A stretch of 9,586 bases of DNA, taken from positions 1 through 9,586 of the forward strand of contig JAJXTL010000113.1 in assembly GCA_021783855.1 (NCBI GenBank), written 5' to 3'. Within the stretch, counting starts at the first letter, position 1. Each line of letters begins with the position of its first letter. The notes beneath the pieces were generated by a model. The model saw only the letters and a program-made list of their open reading frames with translations, made no database searches and was not told where the DNA came from. The translations under genes were made by a program, and so were the position numbers. This stretch comes from Pseudomonadota bacterium. GTDB taxonomy: Bacteria > Pseudomonadota > Gammaproteobacteria > Burkholderiales > Gallionellaceae. Below are positions 1 through 5,767 of the stretch, piece after piece.

Positions 1-979
1 CCATTATCTCGATATCGAAGTGGATCGCGTGCAGGCTGCCCGCTACGGCATCACGGTCGCCGCCGTCGAACAGATGATAGAGAGCGCAGTCGGAGGTAAA
101 AGCATCTCGTCCATGATCGCGGGGCGCGAGCGCTATACCATCAATCTGCGCTACCAGAGAGCGTTCCGGGATTCCATCGGCGCGTTGTCGATGAGCCGGG
201 TAATGATGCCGAACGGCGACAGCGTGACGCTGGGCAGCCTGGCGCGCATCGGCATCCACGACGGCCCGACCGAGATCAAGAGCGAGAACGGCCGGCTGGT
301 CGGTTATGTTTACATCAATACCGAAGGCCGCGACCTGGGCGGCTATGTCGAGGAGGCCAAGGAACAGATCGCAAAATCGGTCAAGGTCAGGCCGGGTTAT
401 GCCATCGCCTGGTCGGGCCAGTATGCCAATCTCGAACACGCCCGCGCGCGCCTGACCATGTTGATCCCGCTGACCCTGCTGCTGGTTTTTGCGCTGCTGT
501 ATTTCCATTTCAGAGATTTCGGCAAGGTGCTGCTGGTGTTGCTGTGCCTGCCTTTTTCGCTGGTCGGCGGCGTGTGGTTCATCTATCTGCTGGGCTATCC
601 GGTCTCGGTGGCGGTCGTGGTCGGTTTCATCGCGCTGGCGGGCGTGGCCACCGAGTTCGGCGTCGTGATGTTGCTCTATCTTGACAAGGTGATCGCGTCA
701 TTCAGCGCCGAAGGGCGGCTGACCGATGCGCGCATGTTAAGAGAGGCGATCATGCAAGGGGCGGTGCAGCGCTTGCGTCCCAAGCTGATGACCGTATCCG
801 TGATCATCGCGGGCCTCTTGCCGGTGATGTACGGGCATGAGACCGGCACCGACGTGATGAAGCGCATCGCCGCGCCCCTGATCGGCGGGATGGTGACCGC
901 GCCGTTGCTGTCGTTGATCGTCATTCCGGTGGTTTACCTGTGGTGGCAGGAGAAAAAGCTGTCGGGTCAGCAACCGTAG
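1..979 (+). CDS. cusA: CusA-type Cu(I)/Ag(I) RND efflux permease, C-terminal part (5' end outside window)
   Basis: This is the last ~325 residues of a heavy-metal efflux RND inner-membrane pump, about a third of the usual ~1,040. The frame is open from base 2, so the GTG at 20 is internal. Family knowledge: CusA takes Cu(I)/Ag(I) from cytoplasm and periplasm and passes it, with CusB and CusC, across the outer membrane using the proton gradient. The sequence shows a periplasmic porter portion (HYLDIEVDRVQAARYG), then five hydrophobic helices. GVATEFGVVMLLYL matches the CusA helix carrying the proton-relay Glu, and RPKLMTVSVIIAGLLPV carries the conserved relay Lys. RIAAPLIGGMVTAPLLSLIVIP is the standard last helix. 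The protein ends with a short basic tail. Close resemblance to E. coli CusA favours monovalent metals over CzcA-type Co/Zn/Cd substrates. The cusF-like gene lies 950 bp away on the other strand, so the usual cus operon is not contiguous here. Confidence 0.95.
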   Translation, partial: HYLDIEVDRVQAARYGITVAAVEQMIESAVGGKSISSMIAGRERYTINLRYQRAFRDSIGALSMSRVMMPNGDSVTLGSLARIGIHDGPTEIKSENGRLVGYVYINTEGRDLGGYVEEAKEQIAKSVKVRPGYAIAWSGQYANLEHARARLTMLIPLTLLLVFALLYFHFRDFGKVLLVLLCLPFSLVGGVWFIYLLGYPVSVAVVVGFIALAGVATEFGVVMLLYLDKVIASFSAEGRLTDARMLREAIMQGAVQRLRPKLMTVSVIIAGLLPVMYGHETGTDVMKRIAAPLIGGMVTAPLLSLIVIPVVYLWWQEKKLSGQQP

Positions 980-1015
980 AGGGTATGTTGGAATGTGAGA
1001 AAAACCCCCCGGCGC

Positions 1016-1144
1016 TTATGCAGCGCGCACCTCATCCAGCAGTTCAGGATGCTTGTTCAACAATTTCAACAACAGTATAGTGGATTTGTGCGGTTGCGTT
1101 TTGCCGCGTTCGTAACGGCGATATTGACCCGCTTCGCGGGGCAT
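1016..1144 (-). pseudogene. C-terminal remnant of an MqsA/Xre-type antitoxin
   Basis: Read on the minus strand, the frame gives about 42 residues ending at a TAA at 1016-1018. They contain RYERGKTQPHKS followed by ILLLKLLNKHPELLDEVRAA. This is the end of the helix-turn-helix domain and the C-terminus typical of MqsA-family/Xre antitoxins of type II toxin-antitoxin systems (usual pattern: SRYE.GK..P followed by LLKLLD.HPELL.E). The frame is open only back to about 1186, where a TGA closes it. The upstream residues do not resemble the recognition helices, and no partner toxin is visible on the same strand. I read it as a truncated relic left after a deletion or insertion. The relic lies between cusA and the ParD-like antitoxin promoter. 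Family assignment is from a short stretch, so the exact subfamily is uncertain. Confidence 0.6.
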
Positions 1145-1284
1145 TGTCTCATCGTCTGGATTCCCGCCTGCTTCGGCCTTGCATCGTCACCGCTATGCGA
1201 GGATCAATTGCTGCTCAAGGATGCACGTTGCTGGGTGAAATAATCGCAGCTCTGATTATCTTGGGCTGCCTTGGCCAGTTGCGA

Positions 1285-1314
1285 TTGCCATGCTTGGTCA
1301 GTCAAGACTATAAT
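1285..1314 (+). promoter_or_regulatory. sigma70 promoter of the ParD-like/RelE module with possible operator
   Basis: A -35 box TTGCCA (1285-1290) and a perfect -10 TATAAT (1309-1314) are separated by 18 bp, 30 bp upstream of the antitoxin ATG. A GACTA/TAGTC inverted repeat (1306-1310 and 1328-1332) spans the -10 and the expected start of transcription. Antitoxins of this type usually repress their own promoter, so this repeat is a reasonable operator candidate (inference). Confidence 0.65.
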
Positions 1315-1344
1315 ATCGCTACTTTTGTAGTCATTGGGAGAACG

Positions 1345-1575
1345 ATGATGGGAATGCCAGTCAGAATCGACGACGTACTGTACGAGCAGGCGCGCACCGA
1401 GGCGCAGGTTGAACATCGCACTATTGCCGGGCAGATTGAGTATTGGGCGAAAGTCGGTCGTGCATCACTTGATAATCCGGATTTGCCGGTTAGCTTTGTG
1501 GCGGAAGCGCTGTCCTCTATGCGTGAGCCGCGCGATCAGGCTACGCCATTCGTGCCACGCAGTCGCCGTGCATGA
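1345..1575 (+). CDS. ParD-like type II antitoxin
   Basis: This 76-residue protein should bind and neutralise the RelE/ParE-type toxin encoded immediately downstream and repress the shared promoter. Recognition rests on the N-terminal PVRIDDVLYEQAR, a short ribbon-helix-helix-like DNA-binding segment, then HRTIAGQIEYWAKVGRASLDNPDLP, which is highly typical of the ParD-like antitoxin family (about 70-80 aa). The C-terminal tail ATPFVPRSRR probably forms the toxin-binding part. I chose the ATG at 1345 (a second ATG at 1348 is equally possible) because GGGAG lies 4-7 bases upstream and a strong promoter ends just before it; the frame stays open to 1144 but nothing upstream looks like protein. The stop overlaps the toxin start as ATGA, so the two are translationally coupled. 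Confidence 0.85.
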   Translation: MMGMPVRIDDVLYEQARTEAQVEHRTIAGQIEYWAKVGRASLDNPDLPVSFVAEALSSMREPRDQATPFVPRSRRA

Positions 1576-1849
1576 GTTATGCAGTTAAACAGACGCGGCG
1601 ATTTGCCCGTCAGTACAAGAAACTGCACGACAACGTAGCGACCGATGTTGATGAAGCGGTCCTGGCTGTCGCCGGACAGCCTGCCATAGGCGAACGGAAA
1701 AAGGCGATCTGGCCGATTTGATGGTCTACAAATTTCGCAGTCAGGGACAGCTCTATCTGCTGGGCTACACCCTCGACGATGCTGTGCAACTGGTTTATCT
1801 TGAAGCCATCGGTCCGCATGAGAATTTCTATCGCGACCTCAAACGGTAA
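1572..1849 (+). pseudogene. RelE/ParE-family toxin, frame broken by one missing base
   Basis: The first frame starts at ATG 1572 and reads MSYAVKQTRRFARQYKKLHD onward to PAIGERKK, then runs into a TGA at 1719. The natural continuation, GDLADLMVYKF and then YLLGYTLDDAVQLVYLEAIGPHENFYRDLKR, lies in the -1 frame and ends at TAA 1847-1849. One extra base near GGAAAAAGG (1696-1704) would restore a 92-residue RelE/ParE toxin of normal length. Members of this fold usually cleave mRNA on the ribosome or inhibit gyrase; which applies cannot be told here. The overlap with the antitoxin is the usual ATGA. The break may be a genuine inactivation, a sequencing error, or a point of -1 slippage on the Lys-Lys codons, because slipping after AAA AAG yields exactly the expected protein. 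Confidence 0.8.
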
Positions 1850-1888
1850 TCCTGCAAAAATTCCATATTCCGCGCATTTATTCTCGTC

Positions 1889-1906
1889 CCTGCGCAGGCG
1901 CGCAGG
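1889..1906 (-). terminator. GC-rich hairpin downstream of cusF-like gene
   Basis: CCTGCGC and GCGCAGG form a perfect 7-bp stem with a 4-base loop, 25 bp past the end of the minus-strand cusF-like gene. No T-run follows on the minus strand, so intrinsic termination is doubtful. It may only stabilise the 3' end of the transcript. Confidence 0.3.
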
Positions 1907-1930
1907 CCAGTGAATGCATTCGTTGGGCTT

Positions 1931-2281
1931 CTATTTGCCGGTCTCCTTGATCTCGCTGATCACGTATTTGCCGGGGCGGGCCTCGATCAGTTTGAAGGCG
2001 ACTTTTTGTCCTGGCTTAAGATTGGCCAAAGAAGCCTTGTCCTGAACCGTGAAATCCATGGTCATCTCGGGCCAGTCCAGGCTGGCAATCGGCTCGTGCG
2101 TCAGGTTGATCTTGCCTGCCTTTGCATCGATACTGTTTATTTTTCCCCTACCCTCATGAGTTTTCGCTTGCGCATGACTGTCCATATGCATGCCCATCGG
2201 CATGTCCATATCCGCAACAGCAGGTAGCGAGGTCAACGCCATTAAGGCCAGAGGGATCAACATTAAATTATTGTGTTTCAC
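1931..2281 (-). CDS. cusF: CusF-like periplasmic copper-binding protein
   Basis: This 116-residue secreted protein should bind Cu(I)/Ag(I) in the periplasm and hand it to a CusCBA-type pump. A signal peptide covers residues 1-23 (cleavage after AVA). The CusF beta-barrel follows: GKINSIDAKAGKINLTHEPI, then LDWPEMTMDF, with the metal ligands His62, Met73 and Met75 and the cation-pi Trp70 all present. Between signal peptide and barrel is a Met/His-rich stretch (Met at 25, 27, 29, 31 and 33, His32 and His36) that could hold additional copper. Translation begins at a GTG at 2279-2281, supported by AAGAGGAA (2287-2294) upstream; the next ATG would cut into the signal peptide. It lies downstream of nirK on the same strand but behind a hairpin terminator, so it may have its own promoter. 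The likely partner cusA is on the opposite strand and pointing towards it. Confidence 0.92.
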   Translation of the reverse strand: MKHNNLMLIPLALMALTSLPAVADMDMPMGMHMDSHAQAKTHEGRGKINSIDAKAGKINLTHEPIASLDWPEMTMDFTVQDKASLANLKPGQKVAFKLIEARPGKYVISEIKETGK

Positions 2282-2340
2282 TGTATTTCCTCTTATCTCG
2301 TTGTGATTTCCAGAAAACTTGTTTCTCTTGCTTACATAAT

Positions 2341-2365
2341 CAAAGAAGGGAGGCGCAAGCCTCCC
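2341..2365 (-). terminator. Intrinsic-type terminator after nirK
   Basis: A perfect 7-bp stem GGGAGGC/GCCTCCC with a 4-base loop (2348-2365) lies about 23 bp past the nirK stop. On the minus strand it is followed by the imperfect T-tract TTCTTTG. It would end the ncg-nirK transcript before the cusF-like gene, perhaps incompletely. Confidence 0.65.
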
Positions 2366-2387
2366 CTCAAATACTACAACACCCTCC

Positions 2388-3359
2388 CTACTTGAGGATG
2401 AGCTCGCCGTGCCCCTTCTTGGGATCGGCGTCCTTCTTGCTGACCAGAACCGTAATAGCGCCGCGCAGTGCCGCGTTCATGGAATGGTCAACGATCGCAA
2501 TGCCCGTTGCAGGCTTGTCGTTTACCGGTGTCACGAGGTCAACGGTAACCGCTTCGGCGACCGCCACGTTATACGTCTGAACGCCGACCAGCGTATTTTT
2601 CGGGTTGCCGTTGATGTACACGCGATCCCAGATGCTGGCGATAGGATGCAGCGCAACCGGAAGATTGACGTTGGCGTTCACGAAAAAGATACGCACGCGC
2701 TCGCCCGGCTTGGCTTCCAGCACGTCATGATCGCCCTTGGGATCGTGCACCGGATCGTAATGCAGCACCTTGCCGTTGATCAGCGAACCCTTCCAGGCAT
2801 TGGCGTCGTTCAACATCGCGCCATAGTTCTCGACATCGGGGAAATATTGCTGCTGAATCAGCACATATTCGCGGTCCGGCTTAGGATAGGCCTTGCTGTA
2901 GCCGCCCTTGGGATCGACGATGATGACGCCGTACATACCGCGTGCGATGTGTTGCACCATCGGGCCTGCGCCGCAGTGATACATGAATACGCCGGGCACC
3001 TTGGCCTCAAACTTGAAATGCTTGCTCTCGCCGGGCTTGACCGGTGCGAATTCATCCAGCACGCTGACCTGTGCCGCATGAAAGTCAATCGCATGCGAAT
3101 TCTTGTTGGTTGCAGGATTGACCAGTGTGAAATCCACGGTATCGCCTTCTTCAACACGAACCGGCTTGCCGGGAATGCTGCCGTCGAACGTCCATGCCGC
3201 CATGGTATCTGCGCCGCCTACCAGTTTGCCGTTGGTCTGAACATCGACTTCCTGCGCGGTCATGGTGACTGCAACGGTTTTAGCAAATACCTGCTGTGCG
3301 GAAAAAAATGCTGCGACGGTCATGACAGCAATCGTCGTTTTTTTGAATGCATGATTCAT
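2388..3359 (-). CDS. nirK: Copper-containing nitrite reductase (NO-forming)
   Basis: This periplasmic enzyme reduces nitrite to nitric oxide. The 323-residue protein has a signal peptide (residues 1-26, ending VFA) and two cupredoxin domains. All ligands are visible: type 1 copper His89, Cys129, His137 and Met142 (YHCGAGPMVQHIARGM, with the short C-x7-H-x4-M linker of AniA-like enzymes), and type 2 copper His94, His128 and His292. The catalytic Asp92 (HAIDFH) and His238 (ALHPIASIWDRVY) are also present, so the enzyme should be active. The start is set by AGGGGG 8 bases upstream of the ATG. It is last in an ncgA-ncgB-ncgC-nirK operon, as in Nitrosomonas europaea, where NirK supports nitrite tolerance and nitrifier denitrification. 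A 101-bp purine-rich leader separates it from ncgC. The C-terminus carries a Lys-rich tail (KKDADPKKGHGE). I am confident of the family; the physiological role is by analogy. Confidence 0.95.
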   Translation of the reverse strand: MNHAFKKTTIAVMTVAAFFSAQQVFAKTVAVTMTAQEVDVQTNGKLVGGADTMAAWTFDGSIPGKPVRVEEGDTVDFTLVNPATNKNSHAIDFHAAQVSVLDEFAPVKPGESKHFKFEAKVPGVFMYHCGAGPMVQHIARGMYGVIIVDPKGGYSKAYPKPDREYVLIQQQYFPDVENYGAMLNDANAWKGSLINGKVLHYDPVHDPKGDHDVLEAKPGERVRIFFVNANVNLPVALHPIASIWDRVYINGNPKNTLVGVQTYNVAVAEAVTVDLVTPVNDKPATGIAIVDHSMNAALRGAITVLVSKKDADPKKGHGELILK

Positions 3360-3390
3360 TATTATTACCCCCTAGAGTTGATTAAAATTT

Positions 3391-3460
3391 ACTGCTTACT
3401 GCTACTTCTCCCTGCTTCCCCCACTTACTACTTCCCTACCCTGCTACTCCCTCTCCCCAC
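3391..3460 (-). promoter_or_regulatory. G-rich, almost C-free intercistronic leader with G-quadruplex motif
   Basis: Between the ncgC stop and nirK the minus-strand RNA has only four C residues in 70. It holds six runs of three or more G. The four runs at 3455-3458, 3449-3451, 3439-3441 and 3434-3436 are separated by loops of 3, 7 and 2 bases, which meets the usual G-quadruplex pattern. Further runs lie at 3418-3422 and 3410-3412. Imperfect repeats of a unit like AGGGAGTAGCA or GGGAAGTAGTA make up the tract. Function is unknown. Confidence 0.55.
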
Positions 3461-3814
3461 TCAAGTTCCGAATTTGCATTTGCACACCTCGCGCAAATGC
3501 TGAACCATATCCTTGATTTCATCGTCGCTAAGTGTCGCTCCCCACGGCGGCATCAACACGGATTTGTTAATTGAATCGCCGCCCTCCTTGATGGCCTTGA
3601 ACAACAGGTCATCGGAACGCCCCGACATGGCCTTGGCATCGGTATGATCGCGCGGGGTCACCGACATATCGCGGACATTGATGCCCTTGCCGTTGCCTGC
3701 CATGCCGTGACATTGCACACAATAGGTTTTGTAGTTATCGGCGGCGGTCTCTGTTGCCTGTGCCTGTAAGCAGACACTCGCCAGCAGAATCGTGAACAAT
3801 AATTTATTTAGCAT
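3461..3814 (-). CDS. ncgC: Monohaem class I c-type cytochrome (NcgC-like)
   Basis: This 117-residue secreted cytochrome has a signal peptide (residues 1-20, ending AQA). It has one haem site, C32-V-Q-C-H36, and a probable axial Met88 in LMPPWG. The context makes it a likely electron carrier for NirK or the multicopper oxidase. The ATG at 3812-3814 has AGGAG seven bases upstream. The gene overlaps the end of ncgB by 11 bp, so the two are coupled. The C-terminus ends in VCKCKFGT, adding a Cys-x-Cys pair beyond the last helix that is not needed for haem binding. The name ncgC is by position and type in the Nitrosomonas-like cluster; small monohaem cytochromes are hard to assign from sequence alone. 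Confidence 0.88.
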   Translation of the reverse strand: MLNKLLFTILLASVCLQAQATETAADNYKTYCVQCHGMAGNGKGINVRDMSVTPRDHTDAKAMSGRSDDLLFKAIKEGGDSINKSVLMPPWGATLSDDEIKDMVQHLREVCKCKFGT

Positions 3815-4484
3815 TTGCAGACTCCTCGCTCAACGTCTGTAAATAGTGCACCATCTTCTGTATATTTCCTTCGGATACACCCTTGTTCGGCATCCAGGTT
3901 TTCGGTTGCCAGGCTTGCGGATTGCGTATGAAACTCGCCATGAATTCCGGCTGCAAACGCTGGCCTGCGGTATACAGCTCCGGCCCCGACAAGCCGCCAT
4001 ATTCAGGCTCTATCAGATGGCAGGCCATGCATCCCCAGAACTTGTCGAACACCATCTCACCCATCTGCTTGGTGATCGTGCCAGGTTCTATTTTCTCCTT
4101 TGCAATCAGGTCGTCATGCGGCTTTAACTGCATCAGTTCGGCAGCGGCTTCCGTGGCATCGGCTTTGGAGAGCGCGACGTGATCCTTGAGCGTAGATACA
4201 TCGATCTCGTCGCTTTTGGCGCCGGGCTTGATGTGATCTCCGTAAAACATGCCGGCAGGACGGATGCGCTGCGGTTTTTGCAGCCAGGACACCAGCCACG
4301 CTTCACGGTATTTATTGCCCGCATAGAACAGATCAGGCCCCTTTTTTGCCCAGAGTTCTTTCACTGTCGTAACCGCCGGGCCGCTGATGTTGTGGCATGA
4401 AACACAGTCCTTTTTCAGCATTCCGCTATCCGCGAACACGGTTGCGGACAGGCTGAGCAACGCTACAAATGCTAGCTTCTGCAT
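3804..4484 (-). CDS. ncgB: Dihaem c-type cytochrome (NcgB-like)
   Basis: This is a periplasmic 226-residue dihaem cytochrome c. The signal peptide covers residues 1-18 (VFA). The first haem site is C27-V-S-C-H31 with probable axial Met79 (RPAGMFYG); the second is C152-M-A-C-H156 with probable Met198 (KTWMPN). The two halves look duplicated: GPDLFYAGNKYREAWLVSWLQKPQ and GPELYTAGQ.L.PEFMASFIRNPQ align in order. I chose the ATG at 4482-4484, with GAAGGAGA upstream, because it opens directly into the signal peptide; the frame extends to 4610 but that stretch overlaps ncgA in another frame and is not protein-like. It starts 2 bp after the ncgA stop and overlaps ncgC, so the operon is tightly packed. 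It probably passes electrons between the quinol or cytochrome pool and NirK or the oxidase (inference from the cluster). Confidence 0.9.
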   Translation of the reverse strand: MQKLAFVALLSLSATVFADSGMLKKDCVSCHNISGPAVTTVKELWAKKGPDLFYAGNKYREAWLVSWLQKPQRIRPAGMFYGDHIKPGAKSDEIDVSTLKDHVALSKADATEAAAELMQLKPHDDLIAKEKIEPGTITKQMGEMVFDKFWGCMACHLIEPEYGGLSGPELYTAGQRLQPEFMASFIRNPQAWQPKTWMPNKGVSEGNIQKMVHYLQTLSEESANAK

Positions 4485-4486
4485 AC

Positions 4487-5529
4487 TTATCTTCTCCTTC
4501 TTGTATTTTCGACGGGGCGTCCCATGAAGGTGGGATTGTTGAAAATCCCGTAACCCTGTTTCATCGATTCGCTGTAGAAGAAGTTCGGATCGTAGACCTT
4601 GGTCTTCCACGCGTACCAGGATTCCATCGGAATACCGTCATATTCGATTATGGTTACCGGTCCGCCCAATGTGGCGCCGTTATTCGTCATATGTTTATCC
4701 ACATGGTCGTGGAATATCCAACGTCCCGGATTGTTCATATTCACTATGGTGTCATAGCGCTCTCCTGGGCCCACCGGAGAGGTGTCATCGTAATAGGGCG
4801 CAGGCAGTGGATAGCCATCCTTGAATGCAACCAGCTGGTCATGCCCGTGCAGATGCATCTCATGCACTTCATCGCCTGCACCTATCAAGCGAAAGCGCAC
4901 AACATCACCTTTTTTCACCCTGACAGGCTGGGTATCGGGGAACGATCTGCCGTTCACTGAAAAGAAATCCGGCACATCCTGAGGCGAACCACCCTTTCCG
5001 TAACTATTCGCGTAAGGCGACTCCCAGGTGCTCATCATCATGATGACGTCGCGGGTCACCTTTTCTAAAGTGCGCTCGGGTTCTTCGGATCGACGATCAG
5101 CGGCCCCCACATGCCGCGCGTTGCTACATGCTCCCAGACATTGACGTGGCAGTGATACCACAAGGTGCCCGGGCGGTCCGCGTTAAAATGATAAGTAAAA
5201 GATTCACCGGGCTTGATGGCTTCCTGGGTGACATCAGGCACGCCGTCGTTCTGCCAGCTGCCGGTCTGGTTGATACCGTGCCAGTGTATGGTATGCGGCA
5301 AGGTGGTATTGTTGGTGACGTGCACGATGACATCGTCGCCTTCCCTGACATGGATCAGCGGCCCCGGCACCTGTCCGTTGAAGGCGAATACCTTGTTGAT
5401 AAATCCTGGCGCGACCTCGATCGTGACTTCATCGATGGTCATGGAAAATTCGCGCTTCTCCGCCCAGCTCAAGGCGGGGATACAGGCGATAAAAAATATC
5501 ATCATCCGCACTGCGGCTTTAATTGACAT
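4487..5529 (-). pseudogene. ncgA: Two-domain multicopper oxidase (NcgA-like), split by a -1 frameshift
   Basis: Two overlapping frames together encode one ~347-residue two-domain multicopper oxidase. The first (5529 to TAG at 5065-5067) carries a signal peptide (residues 1-23) and domain 1: H79 plus the HWH pair (82-84), the H126-C127-H128 triad, His134 and Met140, giving a type 1 site plus half of the trinuclear cluster. The second, ending at TAA 4487-4489, carries domain 2 with HEMHLHGH and FHDHVDKH; Asp replaces the Cys, so this domain has no type 1 copper. That layout is the type C two-domain oxidase known from Nitrosomonas europaea. One added G near 5075-5080 restores DPKNPERTLEKVTRD. 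The start is the ATG at 5527-5529 after AGGGGGAG; a GTG at 5532 is too close to that site. The sequence as given would truncate the enzyme after domain 1. Both halves are otherwise fully conserved, which suggests a very recent mutation or a read error. Confidence 0.88.
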
Positions 5530-5545
5530 CACACTCCCCCTGATA

Positions 5546-5568
5546 TTAATTTATTTTATGTACATCTT
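5546..5568 (-). promoter_or_regulatory. Candidate NsrR operator upstream of ncgA
   Basis: On the minus strand this 23-bp stretch reads AAGATGTACAT, one base, then AAATAAATTAA. Against the NsrR-type palindrome (AAGATGYATTT and its complement) the left half matches 9 of 11 and the right half 7 of 11. It sits right at the expected transcription start of the ncg promoter, a position suited to repression. In N. europaea the nirK cluster is repressed by NsrR, which makes this plausible. No nsrR gene is in the window. Confidence 0.5.
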
Positions 5569-5569
5569 T

Positions 5570-5598
5570 ATTGTAAAAAAATATGCCATATAACTCAA
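5570..5598 (-). promoter_or_regulatory. sigma70 promoter of the ncgABC-nirK operon
   Basis: On the minus strand, -35 TTGAGT (5593-5598) and -10 TACAAT (5570-5575) are exactly 17 bp apart, about 40 bp upstream of the ncgA ATG. Transcription would begin near 5563, inside the NsrR-like site. Each box differs from consensus in one or two bases. Confidence 0.65.
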
Positions 5599-5606
5599 TG
5601 GCATAT
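5581..5606. repeat. Perfect 9-bp inverted repeat over the ncg -35 box
   Basis: ATATGCCAT (5581-5589) and ATGGCATAT (5598-5606) are perfect complements separated by 8 bp; the -35 box lies in the spacer. The half-site spacing of about 17 bp centre to centre suits a dimeric regulator bound on two faces. The sequence does not match FNR or NsrR consensus. A second inverted repeat, ACCTGCG/CGCAGGT (5612-5618 and 5628-5634), lies just upstream. Confidence 0.5.
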
Positions 5607-5638
5607 AATCAACCTGCGACAATCTGCCGCAGGTGAAC

Positions 5639-5666
5639 TTTATTTCATGTCATAGATACATGTCAA
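5639..5666 (-). promoter_or_regulatory. Possible second, upstream promoter for the ncg operon
   Basis: A perfect -35 TTGACA (5661-5666, minus strand) is followed after 16 bp by AATAAA (5639-5644), a 4 of 6 match to the -10 consensus. It lies inside a wide ATTTCATG/CATGAAAT inverted repeat (5642-5649 and 5684-5691). The weak -10 makes this uncertain. Confidence 0.3.
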
Positions 5667-5714
5667 GTACATTTTTATATGCGCATGAAATTTCCTGCAC
5701 GCAGACACCAGGGC

Positions 5715-5738
5715 AAAAAAAACCCGGAACTCTCCGGG
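5715..5738 (-). terminator. Intrinsic terminator of the ASCH-like gene
   Basis: On the minus strand CCCGGA/TCCGGG forms a 6-bp stem with a 4-base loop (5723-5738), directly followed by eight T residues (5715-5722). It lies about 30 bp past the stop of the ASCH-like gene and insulates the ncg promoter from it. Confidence 0.9.
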
Positions 5739-5767
5739 CATAAGCATTAAAGCGCTTTTATTGCTAC

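Noticed and set aside
1204..1416. 70-aa minus-strand frame overlapping the antitoxin start and promoter
   Set aside because: It covers the ParD-like promoter and start codon, shows no family pattern and has no ribosome site; the plus-strand antitoxin is clearly the coding sequence.
3376..3390. FNR-like half site TTGATTAAAATTTA upstream of nirK
   Set aside because: Only the left half matches TTGAT-N4-ATCAA; it lies in the intercistronic leader with no convincing -10 at the right spacing.
2409..3503. 364-aa plus-strand open frame across nirK
   Set aside because: It is antisense to a fully ligand-conserved nitrite reductase and has no recognisable domain; long antisense frames are expected in GC-rich genes.
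5060..5075. Programmed -1 frameshift in ncgA
   Set aside because: The bases before the TAG (GCA CTT TAG) form no slippery heptamer and re-pairing one base back is poor, so mutation or read error fits better.
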